DNA of 46,965 bases from Anaerohalosphaeraceae bacterium (lineage in GTDB: Bacteria > Planctomycetota > Phycisphaerae > Sedimentisphaerales > Anaerohalosphaeraceae): contig DAOSUR010000019.1 in assembly GCA_035378985.1 (NCBI GenBank), forward strand, positions 1-46,965. Direction: 5' to 3'. Shown one piece after another: positions 1 to 8,886 of the stretch. Both the position numbers and the translations under genes were made by a program. A model generated the notes under the pieces. That model saw nothing but the letters and a program-made list of their open reading frames with translations. It was not told the origin of the DNA and searched no databases. Position 1 is the first letter of the stretch. Each line of letters begins with the position of its first letter.

Positions 1-1014
<1,014 letters not shown>

Positions 1015-1138
1015 ATCAATCGGTCGGTTGTATGGGATTTCGCCAAGGTTGGAAACGGCGCTGGATTGAACCAATCTGCTTTTTTTACAAGGTACGAGAA
1101 TTTCGGCAGGTCCCGAACGGGATAGGCCGATTCACGAA

Positions 1139-1249
1139 CTCCTGGTGACCATGCGGACGGGGAAACGCCTGATCCCATTCCGAACTCAGAAGCTAAGCCC
1201 GTCCGGCCGATGATAGTCCTTCGGGGCGAAAGTAGGTGATTGCCAGGTT
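1139..1249 (+). rRNA. rrf: 5S ribosomal RNA
   Basis: The terminal stem pairs CCTGG (1141-1145) with CCAGG (1243-1247). The internal core GATCCCATTCCGAACTCAGA (1171-1190) is the conserved 5S loop B/C region, followed by AAGCTAAGCCC and the later GGGGCGAAAGTAGG segment. Its position directly after 23S fits a standard rRNA operon. Exact ends are uncertain by a few bases. Confidence 0.96.
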
Positions 1250-1253
1250 TATG

Positions 1254-1288
1254 AGGCCCGTCGGAGAAATCCGGCGGGCCTTTCCTTT
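1254..1288 (+). terminator. Intrinsic terminator of the rRNA operon
   Basis: An 11-bp GC-rich stem, GGCCCGTCGGA (1255-1265) against TCCGGCGGGCC (1270-1280) with one G-U wobble and a GAAA-type loop, is followed by the pyrimidine run TTTCCTTTT. It lies only a few bases after the 5S gene, as expected for an rRNA operon terminator. Confidence 0.9.
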
Positions 1289-1303
1289 TGTGCGAAAGTG
1301 TGT

Positions 1304-2365
1304 TTACGGCAGGGGGGCGACGACAGGCCAGCCGTCTTTCCATTCCATCGTAGAGATTTTCAGATAGGGTCTTCCGGTCTGTCCGTGATAGGCGTGAAAG
1401 ACGAGGTAATCCTGATCGCCTTCCCGGAACACGGCGCAGTGGCCGGGTCCTTTCCAGTTGTCTGTGGTGGCTTTGATGACCTGTGTGCCGCCGCCTTCGA
1501 GCATCGGCACGCCTGTGCGGTCGAAATACGGGCCGGTGACTTTTTCGGAACGGCCGACCACGATGTTGTAGGTGCTGTCAGCCCCGCGGCAGCATAAATC
1601 AAAGGAGACAAACAGATACCAGAAGCCGTCCCGCCGGATAACAAAGGGAGCTTCGATTGCTCCTTCGACGGGCGGAGTCTTGTGTTCCGCTTTTCGCGGT
1701 CGGCTCGCAAGGGTATAGTGAGCGGTATGTTCGGCGGACAGTTTGCCTGTGACAGGGTCGATTTTGCGCATCTGGATGCCGCTCCAGAAACTGCCCCAGC
1801 AAATCCAGATATTTTTGTCGTCTTCGATGACGATGTTGGCGTCAATCGCGTTCCAGTCGTCCTTGCCTTCGGTGGAGCGAAGGACCATTCCGTGATCCTC
1901 CCATTTGTACTCCAGGCTGTTTGGGTCGAGGGTTTTATTTGTGGCCAGACCGATAGCGGAATTGTTCTTGCCGAAGGTGGAGATGGAGTAATAGAGATGG
2001 TACTTGCCGTTAAAATAGGAGATATCGGGTGCCCAGACACCGCGGGTTCCAGGAATTTCGATAGGGGCCCATTCGGGCAGGGTTTCAAAGACATAGCCGC
2101 GCAGCTGCCAGTGCAGAAGGTCTTTGGAGCAGCGGATAGGGACATAGCCTGTTCGGCGGTTTCCGCCGGTACAAAACAGATAGTATGTGTCCTTTTCCTT
2201 GAGAAGGACCGGGTCGTGAACGTTTAGGTCTCCTTCCAATTCGAGCATGACGGGCTCTGGTTCCGGCATACTTGCGAAAGAAAAGCCGGTCCATAAGAAC
2301 ACCAGCAAAATGAAAGAAGCGGCTGAAGAAGTTTTGGGACAAGCAGGAATGTTCGGTTGTTTCAT
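1304..2365 (-). CDS. Secreted GH43-family glycoside hydrolase (arabinanase/xylosidase-like)
   Basis: This is an exported five-bladed beta-propeller glycosidase of family GH43, likely releasing arabinose or xylose units from plant or algal polysaccharide. I chose the ATG at 2365, 8 nt after a GGAG site, giving 353 aa; a GTG three codons upstream lies inside that site. Residues 1-32 look like a signal peptide with a hydrophobic core (SFILLVFLWTGFSF). The three GH43 carboxylates are visible: base D51 in NVHDP, pKa modulator D175 in AIDANI, and acid E238 in EGAIEAPF. H309 in GPGHC matches the conserved central histidine. It is divergent from the GH16 gene, with about 95 bp between the starts. The exact substrate cannot be told from sequence alone. 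Confidence 0.9.
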   Translation of the reverse strand: MKQPNIPACPKTSSAASFILLVFLWTGFSFASMPEPEPVMLELEGDLNVHDPVLLKEKDTYYLFCTGGNRRTGYVPIRCSKDLLHWQLRGYVFETLPEWAPIEIPGTRGVWAPDISYFNGKYHLYYSISTFGKNNSAIGLATNKTLDPNSLEYKWEDHGMVLRSTEGKDDWNAIDANIVIEDDKNIWICWGSFWSGIQMRKIDPVTGKLSAEHTAHYTLASRPRKAEHKTPPVEGAIEAPFVIRRDGFWYLFVSFDLCCRGADSTYNIVVGRSEKVTGPYFDRTGVPMLEGGGTQVIKATTDNWKGPGHCAVFREGDQDYLVFHAYHGQTGRPYLKISTMEWKDGWPVVAPLP

Positions 2366-2408
2366 TTTTTGCACTCCGAAAAGGTTTTGCCGGGACTTAT
2401 TGTAGTCG

Positions 2409-2424
2409 GTAAACTGGGTTTTAC
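2409..2424. promoter_or_regulatory. Candidate palindromic operator between divergent glycosidase genes
   Basis: GTAAACTGGGTTTTAC is a 16-bp imperfect palindrome with 6 of 8 half-site positions symmetric. It lies in the short region between the divergent GH43 and GH16 starts. The GTAAAC half-site resembles LacI-family sugar repressor operators, but no such regulator is in the window. The assignment is tentative. Confidence 0.3.
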
Positions 2425-2460
2425 AAAAGTGTTTTCAGTAGAGAAAAAATGGAGGATGCA

Positions 2461-3294
2461 ATGAAACATTTGCTGATTTGTATGGCGGGGTTGATGCTGG
2501 CGGCATCGATTGCAGCCGGAGCCGACACATCGGACGGCTATGTGCTGGTCTGGGCGGATGAGTTTGAAAAAGACGGCAGGCCGGACCCGAATAACTGGAC
2601 CTATGAGATTGGGTTTGTGCGGAATGAGGAGCTGCAGTGGTATCAGCCGGAAAATGCCTTCTGTGAAGGGGGAATGCTGATTATTGAGGGCAGGCGGGAG
2701 CGAGTCAGGAACCCCAATTACAGTCCGGACAGCCGGTCGTGGCGGCGGAATCGGGAGTATGCGGAATATACCTCCGCCTGCGTAAAGACCTCGGGGAAGC
2801 ATTCGTGGAAATTCGGGCGGTTTGTGATGCGGGGGCGGATTGACACACGTGCGGGGCTGTGGCCGGCATTCTGGACGCTCGGGTTTGCCCGCGGCTGGCC
2901 GGGCTGCGGCGAAATTGACATTATGGAATATTATCGGGGAATGCTGCTGGCGAATGCCTGCTGGGACGGCGGGGGCGGTCGGCCGGCGTGGGATGACCTG
3001 AAAAAACCGCTGGAAGAGTTCGAGGACCCGGACTGGTCGAAGAAATTTCACATTTGGCGGATGGATTGGGATGAACAGTTTATCCGGCTGTATGTGGATG
3101 ATATGCAGCTGAATGAGATTGACCTGTCCAAAACCATCAATCAGGACGGGCAGGGGGCCAATCCGTTTCATGAGCCGCATTCTATTTTGCTCAATTTAGC
3201 CATCGGCGGCACGCAGGGGGGCGACCCTTCGGAGACGGGATTTCCGGCCCGCTTTGAGATTGATTATGTGCGGGTGTACCAGAAAAAATCTTAG
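2461..3294 (+). CDS. Secreted GH16-family beta-glucanase
   Basis: This is an endo-acting beta-glucanase of family GH16 (laminarinase, lichenase or related), exported. The ATG at 2461 is preceded by GGAGG at 2451-2455, so it is preferred over an ATG at 2449 that lies upstream of that site. The product is 277 aa with a signal peptide (residues 1 to about 21, ending in ASIAAGA). The catalytic signature EIDIMEY gives nucleophile E151, assisting D153 and acid/base E156. Other family features are WADEF near residue 31, GLWPAFW near 132, and the C-terminal FEIDYVRVYQ strand. It diverges from the GH43 gene, so the two may be co-regulated. Substrate choice (laminarin, porphyran, agarose or other) is unresolved. 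Confidence 0.93.
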   Translation: MKHLLICMAGLMLAASIAAGADTSDGYVLVWADEFEKDGRPDPNNWTYEIGFVRNEELQWYQPENAFCEGGMLIIEGRRERVRNPNYSPDSRSWRRNREYAEYTSACVKTSGKHSWKFGRFVMRGRIDTRAGLWPAFWTLGFARGWPGCGEIDIMEYYRGMLLANACWDGGGGRPAWDDLKKPLEEFEDPDWSKKFHIWRMDWDEQFIRLYVDDMQLNEIDLSKTINQDGQGANPFHEPHSILLNLAIGGTQGGDPSETGFPARFEIDYVRVYQKKS

Positions 3295-3380
3295 GGCTTT
3301 AAGATGAGGCCGGAAAGACTGGATTACCGCCTTGCTCCTTCGCTGAAGCTACAGAGGATAAGGTGCGAAGACTATACGGC

Positions 3381-3449
3381 TGGATTCCCGCCTTCGCGGG
3401 AATGACAGGAATTTTCGGGAACGACAGGCGTTTGCGGGAATGGCGACGG
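3381..3449. repeat. REP-like palindrome with two degenerate copies
   Basis: The core ATTCCCGC-CTTC-GCGGGAAT (3384-3403) is a perfect 8-bp-arm palindrome of the common 'ATTCCCG...CGGGAAT' extragenic class. Two degenerate half copies follow: CGGGAACGACAGG at 3416-3428 and GCGGGAATGGCGACGG at 3434-3449. It sits between the convergent GH16 and SMP-30 genes, so the hairpin may also help separate their transcripts. There is no T-run on either side. Confidence 0.65.
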
Positions 3450-3474
3450 TTTGTTTCGTACACTTCCGTGACTT

Positions 3475-4350
3475 TTAGTTGGTTCCGACGGCCTTTGTGA
3501 TCAAATCCACGGTGTACACAGCGGACGGGGTGTTGATATAAAGGGTTTGCCGCTCGGGGCCGCCGATGCAGACATTGGTGGGGCTCTCGGGCAGGTCGAT
3601 TGTATCGAGGAGCTGTCCGTCGGGGGCGTAGATTTTGACCTGCCGCCGCCAGGTCAGATAGACATTTCCGCAGCTGTCGAGAGTCATCCCATCGGAGCCG
3701 TCGGAGCAGAACAGCCGCTTATTCGTGAGTGTGCCGTCTTTTTGGATGTTGTAGAGCCAGGTTTTGCCGGCGGCATGATCGGCCACATAGAGGAGGGTCC
3801 CGTCGGGGTTACCGATGAGTCCATTTGGACGTATCATGTCTTCAATCACGCGGATGACCCGGCGGTCCGGGGTGATGTAATAGACATGCTCGCCGTCCTG
3901 CTGCATGTCATCACGACTGCCGTACCGGGGGTCGGTCATATAAACGCCGCCTTTGGGGTCGAGCCAGCAGTCGTTGGGGCTGTTGAATTTTTTCCCGTTG
4001 CAGCCGTCGGCCAATGTGATGATGTTTTTTTGGCGGTCAATTCGAAGGAGGCGCCGGGGGCCGGCGGATTCGCAGACAATCAGTGAGCCGTCCGGGGCGA
4101 CCTGAAGGCCGTTGGAACGGTTGGTTTCGATGTATTTGGAGAGGGTGCCGTCGGGGGAGATTCGGTAAATCAGGCCCGCTGGGATGTCGGAGAAGTAAAG
4201 CGTGCCGTTGGGGTCGGCGGTGATGCCCTCGGTGAATTGAAAGCCGCCGGCGATTTTTTGGGGCACAGCAGAAGGACGGACGGGGGAGATTGCAGACTCC
4301 GGCTGAGCGGTGATGAAGATGCCCGATAAGAAGAAAAGAATTATTTGCAT
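3475..4350 (-). CDS. SMP-30/gluconolactonase-like protein
   Basis: This is a 291-aa six-bladed propeller protein of the SMP-30/Gnl/LRE family, which hydrolyses sugar lactones or related esters using one divalent metal. Expected metal and active-site residues are present: E41 in FTEGI, N126 in NSPND, N176 in RPNG and D220 in SDGMTLD. Repeated blade motifs (DPNGTLYFSD, APDGSLIVCE, NPDGTLLYVAD) span the protein. The N-terminus has a short hydrophobic stretch (ILFFLSGIFITA) that looks like a signal peptide, so it is probably exported. The start ATG follows AAGGAG at 7-nt spacing. It is convergent with the GH16 gene. The physiological substrate is unknown. Confidence 0.87.
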   Translation of the reverse strand: MQIILFFLSGIFITAQPESAISPVRPSAVPQKIAGGFQFTEGITADPNGTLYFSDIPAGLIYRISPDGTLSKYIETNRSNGLQVAPDGSLIVCESAGPRRLLRIDRQKNIITLADGCNGKKFNSPNDCWLDPKGGVYMTDPRYGSRDDMQQDGEHVYYITPDRRVIRVIEDMIRPNGLIGNPDGTLLYVADHAAGKTWLYNIQKDGTLTNKRLFCSDGSDGMTLDSCGNVYLTWRRQVKIYAPDGQLLDTIDLPESPTNVCIGGPERQTLYINTPSAVYTVDLITKAVGTN

Positions 4351-4492
4351 TCTATAGCTCCTTTCTTTTTGAGAACATTCTATTGCTGAAAAGATGAAAC
4401 AAAAAGGGAAAAATTAGGTCAGGATAAATAGAAAAAACAATGTGGCTGGCTGCTTTGCATGGTGTCTTTTCCCGATTGAAATGTTTCTCTGC

Positions 4493-4534
4493 GAAAAAAA
4501 CAAGCCGAATCGTTTATTGGAACGACTCGGCTTG
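4493..4534 (-). terminator. Intrinsic terminator after the EF-hand gene
   Basis: On the minus strand a 14-bp stem, CAAGCCGAGTCGTT against AACGATTCGGCTTG with one G-U pair (4534-4521 and 4514-4501), is followed directly by TTTTTTT. It begins 22 nt past the stop codon of the EF-hand gene. Confidence 0.92.
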
Positions 4535-4555
4535 CTGTGTGCAGTTAAGAGCAGA

Positions 4556-5299
4556 TCAGCAGGTTGTTTCAAAAGGATTGTTTTGAAGCATTTTGAGAAG
4601 CTGGTCTTTTTCCTCTGAAGACAGCCCGAAAACATCCTGGAGGATTTTGCTGAGCAGGTCGTAGCCCGTTTGCTCCTTCTTTGTGGATTCATTCTCTTCT
4701 TCAGTTTCCCCTTTGTCACTGCTTTGGGCGGGCGGCGGAGGCGGCGGGGGAAGCGGAGACTGGGCAACAAGGGATTCTAATTCTTCACGGCTGACAACGC
4801 CGTCACCATCGGAATCGGCCTCGGCGATTTTTTGACCGAAGAGACCGGCTGCATTCAATTCTTCTATGCTCAATACCCCGTCGCCATTTGTATCCAAGTC
4901 ACCGAGAATTTTGGTGCTGACTTCGGACGGAGCGGGTGGTTGGTTTTGCTGAGCCATCTCGGCATCTGCCCGCGTCAAAAGTTCTTTCAGAGCATTCAGA
5001 TCCGGTTTCTCTTTGAAATTCGAGCTGGGTGTGATTCCCATTTCTTCCATTTTGGCTGTAATTTTGGCGAGAATTTCCTCCGCGGTAATGGTGCCGTCTT
5101 CATCTGTGTCGGCTTGGGCGATTTTTTGGCCGAGTTGTCCGGCATTCGTGAGTTCTTCAGAACTAATACTCCCGTCGCCGTCTGTGTCCAAGGCGTTGAG
5201 AATCTTGGAGCTCAGTTCGTTCGGTTCCGGCGGTTTCATTTTCCCCAAGTGCATCATTGAAAGCATCTGACCCGTTCGTTCCACCCCATTGATTTCCAT
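4556..5299 (-). CDS. Four-EF-hand calcium-binding protein
   Basis: This 247-aa protein has four canonical EF-hand loops in two pairs: DTDGDGSISSEE (38-49), DTDEDGTITAEE (64-75), and in the second half DTNGDGVLSIEE and DSDGDGVVSREE. Each loop keeps the acidic ligands and the glycine at position 6. The two halves look like an internal duplication: each has an SSKIL/STKIL helix, loop, NAG-LGQ or AAG-FGQ linker, then a second loop. A run of seven prolines (residues about 184-190) and an acidic/basic linker precede a Leu-rich tail. No signal peptide is evident, so it appears cytoplasmic. The start is 9 nt after AAAGGA. It is monocistronic, with its own terminator. A role as a calcium buffer or sensor is inferred only from the loops. 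Confidence 0.85.
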   Translation of the reverse strand: MEINGVERTGQMLSMMHLGKMKPPEPNELSSKILNALDTDGDGSISSEELTNAGQLGQKIAQADTDEDGTITAEEILAKITAKMEEMGITPSSNFKEKPDLNALKELLTRADAEMAQQNQPPAPSEVSTKILGDLDTNGDGVLSIEELNAAGLFGQKIAEADSDGDGVVSREELESLVAQSPLPPPPPPPAQSSDKGETEEENESTKKEQTGYDLLSKILQDVFGLSSEEKDQLLKMLQNNPFETTC

Positions 5300-5615
5300 A
5301 CATTGTTTCCTTTCAAATGATTAACTGTTTCTTCTGGGTTGAAGCACAAGGATGTTGTGCAAAATTTGTTCCAAGGAATTGCAGAGCAATTTTTTTGATA
5401 AAAAAATAAGTTTTCAGACGATGCGGCGGATGGGTTTTATCATTTTTCTGTTTTGAACCGGGGAATTTTTTTCCGATGTCCTGGCAATTTTTTCTGAAAT
5501 ACGAACTGTCCGATTGTTTCCGGAAGAGGAAATATAAAGTTGATTGTTGACAAAGGGGTTTGTTTTTTTAGTTTGGTGGAAAAAGAATCAGGACGTTTGG
5601 AGAGGACCATTCAAC
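5300..5615. other. Divergent intergenic region, EF-hand gene / folD
   Basis: This is an AT-rich 316-bp spacer holding the start regions of two divergent genes. A TTGACA hexamer at 5547-5552 is a plausible -35 for folD, but no good -10 follows it. GGAGAGGA at 5599-5606 is the folD ribosome site. No RNA gene or further ORF was recognised. Confidence 0.45.
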
Positions 5616-6503
5616 GTGGCGGCAAAGATACTTGACGGCAGGCAGATAGCATCTCAGATGCGGGAAGAACTGAAAGGGCGGATTGCGAAACTTGCTCAGC
5701 AAGGGATCCGTCCTGGACTGGCGGTCATTTTGGTGGGAGATGACCCGGCGTCCAAGTCGTATGTGACGGCCAAAGAAAAGGCGTGCGAAGAAATCGGGAT
5801 TTTTTCGAGCGATAATCGGCTGGCTGCCGCAACGACGGAGACAGACTTGCTGGGGCTGATTGAGCGGTTCAATCGGGACCCAAAGATACACGGGATTTTG
5901 GTTCAGCTGCCCCTGCCGAAGCATATCAATGAGGAGCGAATTCTGAATGCGATTTGTCCGGAAAAGGATGTGGATGGTTTTCATCCGGTGAATGTGGGGC
6001 GGATGGTGATTGGACAGCGGTGTTTCCTGCCGTGCACGCCGCATGGGGTTGTGCAGATGCTCGTGCGAAGCGGGGTTGTGCTGGAGGGAGCGGAAGTCGT
6101 GATTGTGGGGCGAAGCAATATTGTGGGCAAGCCGCTGGCCAATCTGCTGATTCAGAAGGGACGGATGGGAAATGCAACGATGACGATTTGTCATACAAAG
6201 ACGCGGAATCTGGCCGAGCATGTCCGTCGGGCGGATATTGTAATTGCGGCGGCAGGACGTCCGAGAACGATTACGGCCGATATGGTTAAGGAAGGAGCGG
6301 TCGTGATAGACGTAGGGGTTAATCGAGTCGAGGATGCGTCGGCCAAGAACGGGTATCGGCTTGTAGGCGATGTGGATTTTGAGGCGGTCCGACAGAAGGC
6401 GTCGATGATTACGCCGGTACCGGGCGGGGTAGGGCCGATGACTATTACGATGCTTTTGTATAATACCGTGGAGTCGGCGGAGCGGGCGGCGGAAAACCGT
6501 TGA
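5616..6503 (+). CDS. folD: Bifunctional methylene-THF dehydrogenase / methenyl-THF cyclohydrolase FolD
   Basis: FolD interconverts 5,10-methylene-THF, methenyl-THF and 10-formyl-THF in the cytoplasm with NADP+, feeding purine and formyl-Met synthesis. The GTG at 5616 is chosen because GGAGAGGA lies 9 nt upstream and the product starts AAKILDGRQIA as in the family, giving 295 aa, the usual length. Family motifs appear in order: SYVTAKEKAC with the catalytic Tyr and Lys, VQLPLPKHI, EKDVDGFHPVNVGR, PCTPHGVVQ, the dinucleotide-binding VIVGRSNIVGKP, and PVPGGVGPMTITML near the C-terminus. It is convergent with cvpA, with only 11 bp between stops. It links functionally to the glycine cleavage genes further on, which produce methylene-THF. 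Confidence 0.97.
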   Translation: MAAKILDGRQIASQMREELKGRIAKLAQQGIRPGLAVILVGDDPASKSYVTAKEKACEEIGIFSSDNRLAAATTETDLLGLIERFNRDPKIHGILVQLPLPKHINEERILNAICPEKDVDGFHPVNVGRMVIGQRCFLPCTPHGVVQMLVRSGVVLEGAEVVIVGRSNIVGKPLANLLIQKGRMGNATMTICHTKTRNLAEHVRRADIVIAAAGRPRTITADMVKEGAVVIDVGVNRVEDASAKNGYRLVGDVDFEAVRQKASMITPVPGGVGPMTITMLLYNTVESAERAAENR

Positions 6504-6514
6504 AGGGCCGATTA

Positions 6515-7159
6515 TTAGAGATGGCTTTCATCCGGCCGGTTGGGTGAAGGAGAGGGGGGTGTGGAAGTTTGGTTCAGCGGGGCGGAAGGGGGCTGTGCCG
6601 ACGGGGAAGCAGGAAGGGGTTTGGGGTCTCCGAGAGAAATCAGGTACTCGATGGTTTTTCGGGGTTTATCTGCCAGATACTGAAGGGACCATCCGGCCAT
6701 AAAATGACATATCTTTACGGTTGTAGAGGAGGAAAAGGTCTTCATTTTGTCGAGGGAGATGAACCGCACAAAGAGTTCATGTCTTGAAAAGGGCATGATG
6801 CAGACAGCCAAAAAAAGAAAGGAGGCCAGGGTATAGCCGATCAGAAAGCCGAGCAGCCCGCCGGCAGCTTTTTCAAAAGCAACTGGAAAGACGCAGTCGG
6901 CCCCGCGGAGAAAGAGGCAATAGCAGATTCCCTGCAGGAGGATAAAACAGGCGGCGGTCAGGAAAAGCATGGCAAACGCGGCATAATAGGGGGATTCCTG
7001 AAGGGCCGGGTTGTTTTTCAGCAGGGCCGGAGCGGAGAGAACGGCGATGTAAACCGAAAGAAGAAAGTTGAAGGCGGCGGCGGCCATGATGTAAACGCCT
7101 TTTTTGAAGCCGAGCCAGGCGAAAAAGATTCCGAGCAGCAAGGCGGCGAACCAAACCAT
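6515..7159 (-). CDS. cvpA: CvpA-family membrane protein, last gene of the secretion operon
   Basis: A 214-aa protein with four predicted membrane segments in the first 130 residues, in the CvpA pattern: an N-terminal WFAALLLGIFFAWLGFKKG helix with small residues, then a central LLGFLIGYTLASFLFLAV helix. The last 40 residues are Pro/Ser-rich and hydrophilic (PSAQPPSAPLNQ...). CvpA proteins are linked to colicin V production, envelope homeostasis and bile resistance, but the molecular function is not settled. Its AGGAGG site lies inside the last two Gly codons of the upstream ATPase, and the ATG begins 1 nt after that stop, so translation is probably coupled. Being in this operon suggests an envelope role together with the secretion system. 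Confidence 0.8.
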   Translation of the reverse strand: MVWFAALLLGIFFAWLGFKKGVYIMAAAAFNFLLSVYIAVLSAPALLKNNPALQESPYYAAFAMLFLTAACFILLQGICYCLFLRGADCVFPVAFEKAAGGLLGFLIGYTLASFLFLAVCIMPFSRHELFVRFISLDKMKTFSSSTTVKICHFMAGWSLQYLADKPRKTIEYLISLGDPKPLPASPSAQPPSAPLNQTSTPPSPSPNRPDESHL

Positions 7160-7160
7160 G

Positions 7161-8750
7161 TTATCCTCCTAAGTGGGAAGTGACTCGTTTGATTTCCTCG
7201 AGGGTGGTAATGCCTGCCAGAACCTTGGCAAGCCCGTCTCTCCGCAGGGTGGCAAAGAAGTCCCGATCACCTTTCTGTTTCATATCGGCCGGTGAGAGGG
7301 TGCCGCTGACGAGGGTATGGCGAAGTTTATCGTCCATGTAGGTAACGTCCATGATGGCGATACGCCCGTAGTAGCCGGTACCGCCGCAGCGGCCGCAGCC
7401 GCGTGCCTGGAGAATTTTGGTCTGGTCGAGGTTGTTCTGGAGGCAGTAGTTGATTTGGCTTTGGGTCAGTTCGGCGGGCCCTTTGCAGGCATCGCAGAGC
7501 CGGCGAACCAGCCGCTGGGAGATAATGACGCTCAGGGCGGAAGCCAGCAGGAGGGGACGCACGCCCAGGTCCATCATCCGAACGAGGGCGGCCATATTGC
7601 TGGAGGCGTGAAGCGTGGCCAGCACGAGATGGCCGGTCTGGGCGGCCTGGACGGCCATCGCAGCGGTTTCGGCATCGCGGATTTCACCCACACAGATGAC
7701 ATCGGGGTCCTGCCGCAGGATGCTTCGCAGGGAGGAGGCGAAGGTCACGCCCGCTTTGACATTGACTTCAATCTGGCTGGCATGGGGCAGAACGTGTTCA
7801 ATGGGGTCTTCGATGGTGACAATATTACGCTCCTGAACATTCATGTTGGAGAGCATGGCATAGAGCGTCGTCGTTTTTCCGCTGCCGGTCGGACCGCAGA
7901 CCAGAACCATTCCGGAGGGCTGACGGATGATGTTGCGAATGGCCTTTTGGGTTCTGTCGTCCATTCCGATTTCCTCCAGAGACATCAGGCCGCGGGTCTG
8001 GTCGAGGACGCGGATGGCCAGCTTCTCCCCGCCGAGGACACCGGAGGATGCAACGCGGAAGTAGATTTCGCCGTTGGGCGTACGGGCCATAAAAGCGCCG
8101 TCCTGCGGACGGCGTTTTTCGGCGATGTCCATTCCGGAGATGGCTTTGATGCTGTTGATGACGGCGTTGCAGACTTTGCTGTCGATTTCTTCGTGAACAC
8201 GGAGCATGCCGTCGATGCGGTACCGGACGGTATAGACGGCGTCGGATTTGGGGTCAATAAGGATATCCGTGGCTCGTTCCTGAAGGCCCTCGAGAATGAG
8301 CCGTTCGGTCAGGTCGAGGATTTCGCGATTGGTGCGTCTGCCGGAGGACTGCTGGGCATAGACGTCGGCAAAATGCCGTCCGGCTGTGTCCATTAATTCA
8401 ATCGAGGGACCGATGGAGGTGATAGGACGGGCCTTGCTGATTGGGTTGGTCCGGAAAACGGCGGCGAGGGTGTATTTAGGCAGCTCGGCCCAGAGGAGTT
8501 TGCCGGCCTGAATCTTCTGGACGACATCTACGACAAAGAGGACAAAGAGAACGGCCGGCCCGACAAAGAGGGCGGCCGTATTGGCCAAAGCCCGATATTG
8601 GTTGAGAATCAGAGGGCTTTCGTCGGAGCGGCGGACGGAATACAGGCACAAAAAGAACCAGCCGATCAGAAAAAGGACTTTGTAAGGACTGAAAGGAAGA
8701 GTCCCGTCCATCTGCCCCCAATCCGCCACAAGCCCGTTCAGATCGGCCAT
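7161..8750 (-). CDS. Second GspE/PilB-type ATPase with N-terminal membrane anchor
   Basis: This is a 529-aa secretion ATPase. The ATPase core is complete: Walker A GPTGSGKT (286-293), the Asp-box region around IEDPIEH (313-319), Walker B DVICVGE (350-356), the His box TGHLVLATLHAS (372-383), and a four-cysteine zinc site (C419, C422, C452, C455). The usual cytoplasmic N1E/MshEN domain is absent. In its place are two hydrophobic helices (about residues 24-40 and 56-78), so the enzyme should be membrane-tethered. It lies 136 nt after gspD and is coupled to cvpA. The cluster already has a full-length gspE, so this is an additional or specialised motor. It may power retraction or a second assembly step, or be regulatory; the sequence does not decide. 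Confidence 0.9.
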   Translation of the reverse strand: MADLNGLVADWGQMDGTLPFSPYKVLFLIGWFFLCLYSVRRSDESPLILNQYRALANTAALFVGPAVLFVLFVVDVVQKIQAGKLLWAELPKYTLAAVFRTNPISKARPITSIGPSIELMDTAGRHFADVYAQQSSGRRTNREILDLTERLILEGLQERATDILIDPKSDAVYTVRYRIDGMLRVHEEIDSKVCNAVINSIKAISGMDIAEKRRPQDGAFMARTPNGEIYFRVASSGVLGGEKLAIRVLDQTRGLMSLEEIGMDDRTQKAIRNIIRQPSGMVLVCGPTGSGKTTTLYAMLSNMNVQERNIVTIEDPIEHVLPHASQIEVNVKAGVTFASSLRSILRQDPDVICVGEIRDAETAAMAVQAAQTGHLVLATLHASSNMAALVRMMDLGVRPLLLASALSVIISQRLVRRLCDACKGPAELTQSQINYCLQNNLDQTKILQARGCGRCGGTGYYGRIAIMDVTYMDDKLRHTLVSGTLSPADMKQKGDRDFFATLRRDGLAKVLAGITTLEEIKRVTSHLGG

Positions 8751-8886
8751 ACGACCTTATACACTCCTCATGCCTTTTGTCGCACAATAACCTTCAGTAT
8801 AAGGTTTATTTTATCCGGCTTGGGAGGCAATATCAATCCATTTATCTTTATCCGATTATTTTGGTCCTCAAAAAGGGTTTGCCGAA

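Noticed and set aside
1015..1138. tRNA gene in the 23S-5S spacer
   Set aside because: No cloverleaf or TTC loop was found; the spacer is short and mostly unstructured.
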